Assembly (NCBI RefSeq): GCF_027533645.1 | Contig: NZ_JAQAGY010000020.1 | Location: forward strand, 1-64,000 | Direction of reading: 5' to 3' | From: Paenibacillus caseinilyticus | GTDB taxonomy: Bacteria > Bacillota > Bacilli > Paenibacillales > NBRC-103111 | DNA: 64,000 nucleotides | In this document: one piece after another, positions 8,031-17,355 of the stretch | How positions within the stretch are numbered: the stretch's first letter is position 1 | Layout: every line of letters begins with the position of its first letter | The notes under the pieces: model-generated | Database searches by the model: none | What the model was told of the DNA's origin: nothing | What the model saw: the letters and a program-made list of their open reading frames with translations, nothing else | Position numbers and translations under genes: made by a program

Positions 8031-9137
8031 TTGAAGGTCGCCATCATGGGTGCCGGATTGTCCGGGCTCGCCTGCGCCATTACGCTGGAGCAGCACGGCA
8101 TTGAGCCTGCTATCTTCGAAAAACGAAGCCGGGTGGGGGACCGCTTTGTGAATGCGGAGGTCCTCCTCTCGCTCATGACCCGTCCGGTTCACGACTGTAT
8201 TGCCTATTTGTCGGAGAAGCACCGCATATATCTGCAGCCTACGGCGAATTTGCAGAAAATGACTGTCTATTCAAGCGGAGAAAAAGCGATATTGGAAGGA
8301 CAGCTCGGTTTCACCAATGTGCGGGGAAGGGAGAGCGACGCTTTCGAAGTGCAGCTCAGCCGCCAGGTGAAAAGTCCCATCCGGTTTCACTCCGAAGAAA
8401 CGTATGAGGATTTGCTCGGCCACTACACGCATGTAGTCATGGCGACCGGCGACGGGGATTATGCCAAGCGGACCCGGAACTTCCGCGAAGACCTTACCGT
8501 CTCCCTGCGCGGAGCTACGGTCGAGGGTACCTTTGACCGGTATGCCGTGTCCGTCTGGCTCGACAATGAACTGGCCCCCAGCGGCTACGGCTTCTGTATC
8601 CCGTTCTCGGAGAAGGAAGCGACGATCGTGATCGCCTTCCCTGATGATCCTGCCAAGGAGGAGCAGCCGGACAGCGGGCTCCTATGGGACCGATTCTGCG
8701 AGAGAACCACCCGCGATCTTCAGCAGACGCTGCATGTGACCGACACGTTCCAGTTCACCCGGTACCCGATCGGCATCTGCCGCTCCGCCCGCATCGGCAA
8801 TACGTTCTTTACCGGCAACTGTTTTGGCAGCCTGATGCCTTATCTCGGCTTCGGGCAGTTTGCCGCGATCCTTACCGGCATCTACGCCGCCTATGACTTG
8901 ACCGGTCAAGGGAGCTACGAAGAACTGACCGCCCCGCTGCGGCAGAGCTACGAGAATTCCCTCGTGCTGCGCCGGACCGTGGAACACCTCCGTAATGCGG
9001 ATCTGGACCGGATCGTACGGGTGCTAGGCGGCGGCCTCGGCGGCCGGTTGATGCAGAACAAACAGCTCAATCCGCTTCAGATCGCCAGTTACCTGCTGAG
9101 GCCCTATGTCAAATGGAAGCAAGGCGTCACTTCTTAA
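8031..9137 (+). CDS. FAD-dependent oxidoreductase (geranylgeranyl reductase-like / NAD(P)-binding Rossmann)
   Basis: 368 residues from a TTG start preceded by GGAAG. Residues 2-30 form a dinucleotide-binding beta-alpha-beta fold with GAGLSGLA at 7-14 and an acidic residue at the end of strand 2 (IFEKRS). A second conserved piece, MATGDGDYA near residue 138, and a late GNCFGSLMPYLGFGQ segment match flavoprotein oxidoreductases of the reductase/lycopene-cyclase-like class. Substrate unknown. It is followed 24 bp later by a DUF3231 gene on the same strand, probably co-transcribed. Confidence 0.8.
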   Translation: MKVAIMGAGLSGLACAITLEQHGIEPAIFEKRSRVGDRFVNAEVLLSLMTRPVHDCIAYLSEKHRIYLQPTANLQKMTVYSSGEKAILEGQLGFTNVRGRESDAFEVQLSRQVKSPIRFHSEETYEDLLGHYTHVVMATGDGDYAKRTRNFREDLTVSLRGATVEGTFDRYAVSVWLDNELAPSGYGFCIPFSEKEATIVIAFPDDPAKEEQPDSGLLWDRFCERTTRDLQQTLHVTDTFQFTRYPIGICRSARIGNTFFTGNCFGSLMPYLGFGQFAAILTGIYAAYDLTGQGSYEELTAPLRQSYENSLVLRRTVEHLRNADLDRIVRVLGGGLGGRLMQNKQLNPLQIASYLLRPYVKWKQGVTS

Positions 9138-9161
9138 AAATGAATGTGGAGATGAACACCC

Positions 9162-10169
9162 ATGTCAACGCGCTTCCCCCGGCTGAGCAGCTCCGAGATC
9201 GGATACCTGTGGACCGGCTATATGATTGACGACATGTCCCTAAATGTACTGGCGGCTTTCGAGAAGCAGGCGGAAGATGCCGACGTGTTGCGGGCATTGG
9301 TCTATGCGCTGGAGCTGGCCCGGGAGAACAACCGCGAGCGCCTCGGCTTCTTCTCAGGCGAAGGACTCCCCCTGCCCCGCGGGTTCGCGGAGGCGGAGCC
9401 TGCCTCCTCCCTGCCCGCATTGTTCGAGGAACGGTTCTTCCTCTTCTACCTGCTGCAGGGCGGGCGGCTAGGCCTTCATTTCCATGCGGAGTCACTCTCG
9501 GTGTCGACCCGCCCCGATTACCGCGCCTTCTGTGCGGAGCGCCTCCACAAAGCTGTCCGGTTGTATGAGGAGATCATGGAGATGATGCTCGCCAAAGGAC
9601 TCTACGCCAGACCTCCCGTCATCCCTGTACCCGAAGCGCCGGAGCAGATCCAGAAGACCAGTTTTCTCCAAGGATGGTTCGGGGACACGCGCCCCCTGCA
9701 CAGTGTAGAGATCGCCAATGTATACAAGGGCATGGAACTGCTCGGCTTGATCCAGGCCATCTGTATAGCCTTCGCCCAAACCCTCGTGCCGAAGGATCTG
9801 CGGACGCTCTGTATCCGCGGAGCGGAAACGGCGGAGGAACACCTGGAGCGCCTCGGGGGACTGCTCACCAAGGACGATCTCCCGCTGCCCCCTACCCACG
9901 TAAGCGAGATAACCGGTTCGCAGACCCCGCTCTTCTCCGAGCGTCTCATGCTGTGCCATGTCTCGGGGTTGTTCGGGTCCTTGATCACGCATTACGGCCA
10001 ATCCCTCGGCTCCGCAATGAAGCATGATGTCGTCGCCGCCCTGCTCGCCTTGATCGCGGGAGCGGGTAATTATACGGAGGATGTGACCGAGGCGCTCATC
10101 CGGCATGAATGGCTCGAAAAAACGCCGGGCGCGCTGGACCGGGACGCTCTCATTGATCATCCGCAGTAA
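9162..10169 (+). CDS. DUF3231 family protein
   Basis: 335 residues in two similar all-helical halves. Residues ~5-165 begin SSSEIGYLWTGYMIDDMS and residues ~180-330 begin RPLHSVEIANVYKG; both halves show the pattern of DUF3231, usually duplicated and common in spore-forming Bacillales. The family looks ferritin/DinB-like helical, but no function is established that I know of. Downstream of the FAD oxidoreductase with a 24-bp gap, so probably the same transcript. Confidence 0.85.
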   Translation: MSTRFPRLSSSEIGYLWTGYMIDDMSLNVLAAFEKQAEDADVLRALVYALELARENNRERLGFFSGEGLPLPRGFAEAEPASSLPALFEERFFLFYLLQGGRLGLHFHAESLSVSTRPDYRAFCAERLHKAVRLYEEIMEMMLAKGLYARPPVIPVPEAPEQIQKTSFLQGWFGDTRPLHSVEIANVYKGMELLGLIQAICIAFAQTLVPKDLRTLCIRGAETAEEHLERLGGLLTKDDLPLPPTHVSEITGSQTPLFSERLMLCHVSGLFGSLITHYGQSLGSAMKHDVVAALLALIAGAGNYTEDVTEALIRHEWLEKTPGALDRDALIDHPQ

Positions 10170-10194
10170 GACGACAAGCTTGTAAGACCCAACG

Positions 10195-10241
10195 CACACC
10201 CAAAGCCCCCGTACCGGATCCGGTACAGGGGCTTTGGGTGT
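10195..10241. terminator. Bidirectional terminator between convergent genes
   Basis: ACACCCAAAGCCCC and GGGGCTTTGGGTGT flank the palindrome GTACCGGATCCGGTAC, giving a near-perfect 47-nt hairpin. It lies between the DUF3231 gene (+) and the secreted protein gene (-). Confidence 0.75.
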
Positions 10242-10313
10242 TAGCGGCGATGTTCGTGCCGATGTCCAGGAGGACGAAGAAGTCTGCGGACGCCATAGCC
10301 GCAGTCCCCCTGT

Positions 10314-11468
10314 TCAGGCGGACAACATCACCTGTTCTATCTTCCAGGGAGACTTCATCCCCTCGCGCTTCAACCGAAAAATTAACCTGCGCCGTTCCGG
10401 CTTGTGATCCTTCCGGTACACCGTCGTATCTACCGCCACCTCTGCCGACAGTACGTCGTCCCCCGGCGGATTCGAAGCCCCCTCCCGCTGGCCCTCCACC
10501 GGCTTGATCCCTTGGAGACTCTCCATCTCAGAGAGGAAGTAGGAGAGCTGGGAATGACCGGGACTGGCGAACGTGCGCTTCAGCAGCTCCCCGTCCTTCT
10601 GGTTCAGGGCGACGATGAAACCCTCCGCTACGCCGGCCGGGTCCGCTTGGCCCAGTGCTTCGTCCAGGCGGCCGGAGGCCTTATACACCATCCACTGGTG
10701 ATCCGGATCCACATGCTTCGATCCGTGCGTCGCGCTGCCCAGGAAGTGAATGCAGAAGTGGCCCGAGAATCCGTTGTCCGGGATCCCGTCGCCGCCATGG
10801 GGCATGCCGTGCATGGAAGCGGCCAAGGCTGGACCTCGTCCGTCCAGCTGCACGAGCACCGCTCTGCGGCGCCAGCTCCAGGCTCCCCCATAGATTTCTT
10901 TCATGATCTTCGTATCCGCCTTCGATACCGGCTGCATGTCCGCATGGCTGCGGCCCGCCCGCCGCTGGGCCTGGAAGCTGCGGCCTGTCTCCAGATCCGT
11001 AACGGTACAGATGCTCTTCATCGTCACGGTCTTCGACGCTTCATCCCAAGGGACGAGCCGGCCGTAGTGGGCCTGCCGCGCGGCTTCGATATACCGGCTG
11101 AGTTCGGACCTCGCCCCTTCGGGAAGCTCCCAACCCTCTCCGGTTGCGCCCTCATGCCATACGCCATTTCCGTCTATGGAGAACTCCCGCGGGACTCCGC
11201 CTTCCTTCCAAGTGACGTAGGTGTCGCTGGGCGGCACTGGCGTATCCTGATGCTTCCGAACCCCACGCAGTCCCTTAGTCAGGTTAGGCGAGCGGACCTC
11301 GAGCTCGGTGGCGAACTCTGCTTCCGGCGATGCCTTCACGGTGATGGTCAGGGGCTCGGCCTCCTTAGGGCCCGCTTCCGCCGTGTCGCCGCCCGCAGCT
11401 GCAGCGAGCAGAACCCCCGCGCTGATGGCCATCCCCTGCAGGATGATCCGGTATGTGGTTTTGTTCAT
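10314..11468 (-). CDS. Secreted hypothetical protein with signal peptide
   Basis: 384 residues from ATG 11468, preceded by GGAGGT; the frame is open further upstream, but that part has no ribosome site. Residues 1-35 (MNKTTYRIILQGMAI...) form a signal peptide, probably cleaved around AEAG. The mature part has a beta-rich first half, Gly/His-rich motifs (HGMPHGGDGIPDNG near 260, HFCIHFLGSATHGS near 280) and a C-terminal region (~300-384) resembling small NTF2/cystatin-like accessory folds. The His-rich centre might bind metal, but I do not recognise the family. Confidence 0.7.
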   Translation of the reverse strand: MNKTTYRIILQGMAISAGVLLAAAAGGDTAEAGPKEAEPLTITVKASPEAEFATELEVRSPNLTKGLRGVRKHQDTPVPPSDTYVTWKEGGVPREFSIDGNGVWHEGATGEGWELPEGARSELSRYIEAARQAHYGRLVPWDEASKTVTMKSICTVTDLETGRSFQAQRRAGRSHADMQPVSKADTKIMKEIYGGAWSWRRRAVLVQLDGRGPALAASMHGMPHGGDGIPDNGFSGHFCIHFLGSATHGSKHVDPDHQWMVYKASGRLDEALGQADPAGVAEGFIVALNQKDGELLKRTFASPGHSQLSYFLSEMESLQGIKPVEGQREGASNPPGDDVLSAEVAVDTTVYRKDHKPERRRLIFRLKREGMKSPWKIEQVMLSA

Positions 11469-11752
11469 AGCCCGACCTCCGATAGTAAGCATACCGTTAT
11501 AGCCTGTCTTCCCATCTCCTCTACCATTCCCGGAAAAAACATGCAGCCCCCTTTTATGAGCAGGCCCACCGGGCCGCACTGGGGCGTATAGACCGTGCCG
11601 GGAAGAACGGCAACTGAGCCGCTTGCTGCCGTCTCCCTTGCGTCCCCTAAAAAAGAAGCGGTCCCGGGACACCCATCCCTAACCTCTCCGCCCCTGGCCA
11701 CATACAATGGAAAAACGTGGTTGTGCACCTAGACAGGAGGAATGCAATACCT

Positions 11753-12475
11753 ATGGATTATTTGGATATGCTTACCCGCCTCGGCGTCTCCAGCGCCCAT
11801 CCTGGCGGCTTCTCGGCAACCTTATCCCAGCTGCAGCGCTTCCCCCTGCCAGCCGGCAGCCGGGTGCTCGAAGTGGGATGCGGTACGGGCCGGACCGCCT
11901 GCCATCTCGCCGCCCTCGGCATGAACGTGACCGGACTGGACATCCGCCCGGAGATGCTCGCGAAAGCGGGGCACCGGGCCGCCCACCAAGGCGTCGATGT
12001 ACATTTCGTGGCAGGCAGCATTACCGAGCTGCCGTTCGAAGAAGGCTCGTTCGACGTCATCCTGGCCGAATCCGTGACGAACTTCGCCTCGATCCCCGAG
12101 GCGCTCCGGGAATACAACCGGGTCCTCTCCCCCGGCGGCCTCCTGTACGACCGTGAACTCATTCTCTCCGCAGCCCTCCCCCGGGAAGCGTACGAACAGC
12201 TCGCCGGCTTCTTCGGATTCGGAGGCCTCCTTGGCGAAGATGGCTGGCGGGAAGAACTGCGCCTCGCCGGCTTTGGCGCCGTTCAAGTATGGGACCGCCT
12301 GCCATTCGGGCGGCCGCCCGGGGAGGATCTGACGGAGCATCCCGATCCGCACCAGCTCATGGACCATGGGGCGATCCTGGATGCGGCCGTCTGGCAGACT
12401 TCGATTGCCCATGACGAATTGATCGAAACCCACCAAGCCTATCTCGCCCATGCCTTATTCGCTGCCCGCAAGTAA
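11753..12475 (+). CDS. Class I SAM-dependent methyltransferase
   Basis: 240 residues from ATG 11753 with GGAGG 13 bases upstream; a GTG at 11717 would add 12 residues but lacks a site. Motif I VLEVGCGTG is at 38-46, an acidic residue ends strand 2 (GLDIRPEML, ~60-68), and LPFEEGSFDVILAES near 100 matches the UbiE/type 11 pattern. The substrate is probably a small molecule; nothing nearby shows the pathway. A GC-rich hairpin (12484-12519) follows. Confidence 0.88.
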   Translation: MDYLDMLTRLGVSSAHPGGFSATLSQLQRFPLPAGSRVLEVGCGTGRTACHLAALGMNVTGLDIRPEMLAKAGHRAAHQGVDVHFVAGSITELPFEEGSFDVILAESVTNFASIPEALREYNRVLSPGGLLYDRELILSAALPREAYEQLAGFFGFGGLLGEDGWREELRLAGFGAVQVWDRLPFGRPPGEDLTEHPDPHQLMDHGAILDAAVWQTSIAHDELIETHQAYLAHALFAARK

Positions 12476-12485
12476 ATAGCCCCCT

Positions 12486-12516
12486 CTCCCGCCGCGCTGA
12501 AGCGACAGCGGCGGGA
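12486..12516 (+). terminator. GC-rich hairpin after the methyltransferase gene
   Basis: CTCCCGCCGC and GCGGCGGGAG form a 10-bp stem around GCTGAAGCGACA. No T tract follows, so it may be a 3'-end stabiliser or a weak terminator. Confidence 0.4.
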
Positions 12517-12654
12517 GCCGCCTTAGAAGATCCCGCGCGGATACGGCGCCTTCGACCGAGGAAGACAATGATGGACGGCAGCCCGCGCGAACCCCCGATT
12601 CCCCTGCCGCATAAGCTGTCGGAACAAGAGTTGGAATGACAGGAGGAACGGCGG

Positions 12655-13392
12655 ATGAGACAAGATGCAGAGGCAACGGCCCGGAGGTTCCTCCGGGAGG
12701 AATATCCGGACTGCGAGGCGGCCCTGCTGGCCGGCAGCGCGGCCCAAGGCGAAGCTACGCCGACATCCGATCTCGACCTCGTGATCTTCGACGAGAGCGG
12801 GGAGGGACCATTGCGCCGGACCTATCTGGCAGAAGGCTGGGTTATTGAAGCCTTCGTCCTGACGCGGGATACATACCGCTATTTCTTCGACCAGGCGGTC
12901 GAGTCCGCGGTTCCCTCCCTGCTGCGGATGTGTGCCGAAGGCCGGCTGCTGCTGGGCGGGGAAGCGGCCCACAGCATCATAGCGGAAGCCCGCCGCGATC
13001 TGCTGGCCGGTCCCCCGCCGTGGAGCCGGCAGGAACTGCGCCAAGCCCGCTACGAGCTCGGCGAGACCCTCGCCGACTTCGAAGGAAGCGGGAGCCGGGA
13101 GGAAGCGCTCTTCATCGCCGCGAAGCTGGCGTTGCAGCTCGCCTCCTTCGCCCTGCGCACGCGGGGGCAGTGGCTCGGGGACGGCAAGTGGCTGCAGCGG
13201 GGGCTGCAGCGCTGCGACCCGCCGGCCGCTGCCGAGCTGCATGATGCGCTGGAAGCTTATTATGCCGGCGCCAGCAAGGAGGCTCTGGCCTCCCTCACCC
13301 GCCGCTGGCTGGCCCCCTTCGGCGGGATCCTGACGGAAGGCTATACCGAGGGCGGGTCCGGCGAGGGGGAGGAGGATGAAGAGGAAGCGTGA
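12655..13392 (+). CDS. Nucleotidyltransferase domain protein (MNT/Pol-beta-like)
   Basis: 245 residues; GGAGG lies just upstream. The N-terminal nucleotidyltransferase signature is clear: LLAGSAAQGEATPTSDLD with GS at 27-28 and the metal-binding D39 and D41, and a third acidic residue near E64. The C-terminal half is helical (ELRQARYELGETL), as in minimal nucleotidyltransferases fused to a HEPN-like or KNTase-C helical domain. The tail is very acidic (EGEEDEEEA). Antibiotic modification or AMPylation are both possible; the substrate is unknown. There is no adjacent partner gene as in MNT/HEPN toxin-antitoxins. Confidence 0.8.
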   Translation: MRQDAEATARRFLREEYPDCEAALLAGSAAQGEATPTSDLDLVIFDESGEGPLRRTYLAEGWVIEAFVLTRDTYRYFFDQAVESAVPSLLRMCAEGRLLLGGEAAHSIIAEARRDLLAGPPPWSRQELRQARYELGETLADFEGSGSREEALFIAAKLALQLASFALRTRGQWLGDGKWLQRGLQRCDPPAAAELHDALEAYYAGASKEALASLTRRWLAPFGGILTEGYTEGGSGEGEEDEEEA

Positions 13393-13530
13393 ATGGCTGT
13401 GGCTGCCTTCTTTTCAGCCTCGCCCCGCGTCCTCCCATCTCCCTTCCAGCCCTTCCCCTTCGTGCTCCAGCCATGCGGGCGGGGCACTCCCCATATGGCA
13501 TGCCCTTGGGAAAGAATGCGCCAAACGCAA

Positions 13531-13581
13531 CAAAAAGGCGGTATCCCGCCTCTGCCGCGCAGAGGGAGATACCGCCTTTTC
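13531..13581. terminator. Bidirectional terminator
   Basis: AAAAAGGCGGTATC and GATACCGCCTTTT flank an inner GCCTCTGC/GCAGAGG stem. It serves the nucleotidyltransferase gene (+) and nupQ (-), which converge here. Confidence 0.85.
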
Positions 13582-13631
13582 TTCATAAACTGACCAAAAC
13601 CTGAAGACTAACCGAAGTCTGGCCGAACCGG

Positions 13632-14594
13632 TTACCGCTTGCCCGGATCATATGCTTCCCCGAGAGCCGACGGCGCTTTCGCCCGGCCGACTGCACCGGC
13701 GAGCACCAGGATGGTGAGCACGTATGGCAGCATATACAGGAATTCCATCGGAATGCCCTTGGCGAAGTCGAACAGCTGCACGAAGTTGCGGATCGCCTGG
13801 GAGAAGCCGAAGAACATCGCGGCCCCCAGCGCACCGACCGGATGCCACTTGCCGAAGATCATGGCCGCCAGGGCAATGAAGCCTTGGCCGGAGATCGTGT
13901 TGTGCGAGAACGAGCTCGTGGTGGTCAGCGTAATCGTCGCGCCGCCGAGACCCGCCAGCGCACCGGAGATCAGCACGCCGAGGTACCGGTAACGGGATAC
14001 CCGGATGCCCATCGTATCCGCCGCGCCCGGATGTTCGCCGACCGAGCGGAGCCGGAGGCCGAACGGTGTCTTGTAGATGACGTAATAGGTCAGGGCGACG
14101 ACGATGAGCGCCAGATACGTGGTCGGGTAGGCTTCGAAGAACCCTTTGCCGATCAGCGGAATCTCCGACAGGAACGGTATCTTGACCTTGCTGAACACTT
14201 CGTTCAGCGTCTCGGTCTGTCCCGCTCCGTCGTACATGATTTTGACGAGATAGACTGTCAGGCCCGCAGCCAGGAAGTTAATGACGACCCCGCTGACGAC
14301 CTGGTCCGCTTTGAACGTGACGGTGGCGACCGCGTGGATCAGGGAGAAGATCAGGCCGAACAGCATCGCAGCCAGAAGGCCGACCCAAGGGGACACCCCG
14401 CCCATCCCCGCCTGCTCCGCGGTATAAGTGGCTACGGCCGCCGCGAAAGCGCCCGAGACCATCAAGCCTTCGAGTCCGATATTGACGACGCCCGACTTCT
14501 CCGAGAAGATGCCGCCCATCGCCGTGAAGATGAGGGCGGTGGAGAACACCAATGTAATATTGATCAGCTCGCCGAGCTTCAGCAGCAGATCCAT
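13632..14594 (-). CDS. nupQ: Nucleoside ABC transporter permease, NupQ-like
   Basis: 320 residues, about 9 hydrophobic helices. The segment FTAMGGIFSEKSGVVNIGLEGLM is typical of the BPD_transp_2 permeases in simple sugar and nucleoside importers, where the second permease carries this NIGLEG motif. It is the last gene of a four-gene unit, starting 1 bp after the nupP stop. Complex partners are NupP, the ATPase NupO and the lipoprotein NupN. In Bacillus subtilis the orthologous system takes up guanosine and related nucleosides. Confidence 0.88.
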   Translation of the reverse strand: MDLLLKLGELINITLVFSTALIFTAMGGIFSEKSGVVNIGLEGLMVSGAFAAAVATYTAEQAGMGGVSPWVGLLAAMLFGLIFSLIHAVATVTFKADQVVSGVVINFLAAGLTVYLVKIMYDGAGQTETLNEVFSKVKIPFLSEIPLIGKGFFEAYPTTYLALIVVALTYYVIYKTPFGLRLRSVGEHPGAADTMGIRVSRYRYLGVLISGALAGLGGATITLTTTSSFSHNTISGQGFIALAAMIFGKWHPVGALGAAMFFGFSQAIRNFVQLFDFAKGIPMEFLYMLPYVLTILVLAGAVGRAKAPSALGEAYDPGKR

Positions 14595-14595
14595 G

Positions 14596-15672
14596 TTAAG
14601 CCGCCCCCTCTTTCTTGGATTTGCCCTTGAGCGGGCGGATGAGGCCGCGGACGATGCCGTGGGCCGCGACGAAGAAGATGACCGAACCGATGACCACGCG
14701 GATAATCTCCGGCGGAACGTCGGCTGCGAAGCTCATACCCGCCGAGCCGTACGTCAGCGATCCGAAGAGAACCGCAGCCAGCACGACACCGATCGGGTTG
14801 TTGCCGCCGAGCAGCGCAACCGCTACGCCGTCGAACCCGTAGCCCGGGGAACCGGCCATCACAGTCTGGTAGTGGAATACCCCCAGCACATCGACCACAC
14901 CGGCGAGGCCTGCGAACACCCCGCCGATGAACATGGCGCGGACGATATTGCTGTTGACGTTCATCCCGGCATACCTTGCGGCTTCCGGGTTGTGGCCTAC
15001 GGCCCGGAGTTCGTACCCTTGTCTCGTGCGCCACAAGACGATGTAGAAGATCACCGCACCGGCGATCGCAATGAACGTGCCCCAGTGGACGCGGGCATTG
15101 CCCATCAGCTCCGAGAGCCATCCGATCGTCAGGGACGCCGATTCATGGATTTCGTACGAGCGCTGCTGCCCCGGCTGGAGCAAGAACGCATTGATGATGT
15201 AGTTTGCCAGGAACAAAGCGGTCCAGTTCAGCATGATGGAGGTGATAACCTCGTTCACGCCCCGTCTCGCTTTGAGGTAGCCGGCAATCCCGCCCCACAG
15301 GCCTCCAAGTACCGCACCCGCGATCACGGCGAGCGGCATATGGATGATCCACGGCAGGTCGAACTTCACGCCGACCAGGGTGGCGCCGGTCATCCCCATG
15401 ATGAACTGGCCTTCGGCTCCGATATTGAAGAGGCCCGTCCGGTTGGCGAATGCCACGGCCAGCCCCGTCAGGATGAGGGGCGTGATCTCGCGGATCGCTT
15501 CGCCAAAGTCGTAGGCGCTTCCGAATACTTTATCGAGCAGGGCCCCGTAAGCCGTGATCGGGTTGTAACCGCCCACCAGCATAACCAGGGCACCGAATAG
15601 GAGACCGAGCAGGATCGCCCCCAAGGGCACTAAGGCCGAGTCTTTCGTCATGATGCGCATGATTCTATCCAT
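14596..15672 (-). CDS. nupP: Nucleoside ABC transporter permease, NupP-like
   Basis: 358 residues from ATG 15672, inside the end of nupO (8-bp overlap); longer upstream frames are shadow coding. About ten hydrophobic helices; the conserved permease segments TPLILTGLAVAFANRTGLFNIGAEGQ and GRAVGHNPEAARYAG-like loop are present. It forms the membrane channel with NupQ. The overlap with nupO implies translational coupling. Confidence 0.88.
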   Translation of the reverse strand: MDRIMRIMTKDSALVPLGAILLGLLFGALVMLVGGYNPITAYGALLDKVFGSAYDFGEAIREITPLILTGLAVAFANRTGLFNIGAEGQFIMGMTGATLVGVKFDLPWIIHMPLAVIAGAVLGGLWGGIAGYLKARRGVNEVITSIMLNWTALFLANYIINAFLLQPGQQRSYEIHESASLTIGWLSELMGNARVHWGTFIAIAGAVIFYIVLWRTRQGYELRAVGHNPEAARYAGMNVNSNIVRAMFIGGVFAGLAGVVDVLGVFHYQTVMAGSPGYGFDGVAVALLGGNNPIGVVLAAVLFGSLTYGSAGMSFAADVPPEIIRVVIGSVIFFVAAHGIVRGLIRPLKGKSKKEGAA

Positions 15673-17203
15673 GGGCGGCGCCTCCTTTCCCTTCGCTTCC
15701 GGCCATGAGCAGGCCGAGTTCTTCTTCATTGGTCTGCTCCGGATCCACTTCGCCCACGATCCGGCCTCCCGAGATGACGGCGATCCGGTCGGACACGTTG
15801 CGGATCTCGTCCAGTTCGAAGGAAATGAGCAGGACGGCCTTGCCCTCGTCACGCGCTTCGATCAGCTTGCGGTGGACGAATTCGATCGCACCGACATCGA
15901 GCCCCCGCGTCGGCTGGGCGGCAATGAGCAGCTCCGGCTGTTTGTCGAGCTCCCGGGCGATGATCGCCTTCTGCTGGTTGCCCCCGGAGAGCGATCTCGC
16001 TTTGTTCTGGATGCTCGGCGTCCTCACGTCGAAGTCGCGGATAAGCCGCTCCGCCTGCTTATCGATCGCGGAACGGTCGAGGAAGCCGCCGCGGTTGTAC
16101 GGCGGCTTGTAGTACGTCTCGAGCACCATATTCTCGCTCATCGTAAAATCGAGCACGAGGCCGTGCTTGTGGCGGTCCTCCGGAATATGAGAGACACCGG
16201 CTTCCGTGATCGTGCGCGGAGGCAGATTCGTCAGCGGCCTGCCTTTCAGCCGGATCTCGCCTGACGCCGCGGGACGCAGTCCCGTCAGCGCTTCGATGAG
16301 CTCGCTCTGTCCGTTGCCGTCGACGCCGGCGAGGCCGAGAATCTCGCCTGCCCGCACATTCAGCGAGATACCGTTCAGCGCCGGCACGCCGCGGTTGTCG
16401 AGCGCCCCGAGATTCGTGACCTCGAGCACCTTCTCGCCGGGCTGCGCCTTGCGCTTGTCCACCCGGAAGGAGACGCTGCGGCCGACCATCTTCTCGGCCA
16501 GCTCCTGCGGAGAGCTGGCCGCCACGCTTACGGAGTCGATGACCTTGCCTCGGCGGATGATCGTGCAGGTGTCGGCGATCGCCATAATTTCCTTCAGTTT
16601 ATGGGTAATGATAATGATCGACTTGCCTTCCCCCGCCAACCGGCGGAGAATCTCCATGAGCTCTCCGATCTCTTGAGGGGTGAGGACCGCCGTCGGCTCG
16701 TCGAAGATCAGGATGTCCGCTCCGCGATAGAGCGTTTTCAAGATCTCCACGCGCTGCTGCATCCCGACCGAAATATCCTGGATTTTGGCTTTGGGGTCGA
16801 CCATCAGTCCGTACTGTGCCGAAATCGCGGCGACTTTCTCTTCCGCGGCCTTGTAGTGGATGGAAGTCCCTTTGCGAGGCTCGCTTCCGAGAATGATATT
16901 CTCGGTAACGGTGAACGGCTGGACCAGCTTAAAATGCTGATGCACCATGCCGATGCCAAGTTCAATTGCCTTCGTCGGAGAGTCAATGGCCACTTCCCGG
17001 CCCTTGACCCGGATCTGTCCTTCATCGGGCTGGTACAAGCCGAACAGGATATTCATCAGCGTCGATTTGCCCGCTCCGTTCTCGCCGAGCAGCGCATGGA
17101 TCTCTCCCTTCCGCAGCTGGAAGGAGATGCCGTCATTGGCTGTGATGCCGGGAAACCGTTTGGTGATTCCCTGCAGTTCAACCGCCACTTCCGGTGTATT
17201 CAT
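15665..17203 (-). CDS. nupO: Nucleoside ABC transporter, duplicated ATP-binding protein, NupO-like
   Basis: 512 residues with two ABC domains. The first has Walker A GENGAGKST near residue 40, signature SVGMQQRVEIL and Walker B ILIFDEPTAVL. The second has a degenerate Walker A (GVDGNGQSELIE near 295), signature LSGGNQQKAIIAREL, and LLIAAQPTRGLD, where the usual acidic Walker B end is replaced. This asymmetric arrangement is normal for sugar/nucleoside importers of the RbsA/MglA/NupO type. GGAGG precedes the start. Confidence 0.92.
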   Translation of the reverse strand: MNTPEVAVELQGITKRFPGITANDGISFQLRKGEIHALLGENGAGKSTLMNILFGLYQPDEGQIRVKGREVAIDSPTKAIELGIGMVHQHFKLVQPFTVTENIILGSEPRKGTSIHYKAAEEKVAAISAQYGLMVDPKAKIQDISVGMQQRVEILKTLYRGADILIFDEPTAVLTPQEIGELMEILRRLAGEGKSIIIITHKLKEIMAIADTCTIIRRGKVIDSVSVAASSPQELAEKMVGRSVSFRVDKRKAQPGEKVLEVTNLGALDNRGVPALNGISLNVRAGEILGLAGVDGNGQSELIEALTGLRPAASGEIRLKGRPLTNLPPRTITEAGVSHIPEDRHKHGLVLDFTMSENMVLETYYKPPYNRGGFLDRSAIDKQAERLIRDFDVRTPSIQNKARSLSGGNQQKAIIARELDKQPELLIAAQPTRGLDVGAIEFVHRKLIEARDEGKAVLLISFELDEIRNVSDRIAVISGGRIVGEVDPEQTNEEELGLLMAGSEGKGGAAHG

Positions 17204-17238
17204 GGGCGTTCCTCCTCTGTTGTTAGCGCCAAATCAAA

Positions 17239-17268
17239 CGACAAGACCGGTGAGTACACCGGCCTTGT
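17239..17268 (-). promoter_or_regulatory. Intercistronic hairpin between nupN and nupO
   Basis: GACAAG-CCGGTG and CACCGG-CTTGTC form a strong hairpin in the 152-bp gap after the binding-protein gene. Binding-protein genes often have such a hairpin, which lets them be made in excess by partial termination or by RNA stabilisation. The T content after it is modest. Confidence 0.55.
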
Positions 17269-17355
17269 CGGAGTGTGTGCATGAACTATGATGTTAGATG
17301 TCTTGGGCAGATCCCACGAATCCGCGCAGCTGCGTCCATCGATCGGCTCTTCGGC

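Noticed and set aside
10404..11591. 395-codon plus-strand frame opposite the secreted protein
   Set aside because: No ribosome site and Arg/His-rich antisense composition; the minus strand has a signal peptide and GGAGGT.
12655..13392. MNT/HEPN toxin-antitoxin pair
   Set aside because: The nucleotidyltransferase gene is 245 codons and has no adjacent HEPN gene.
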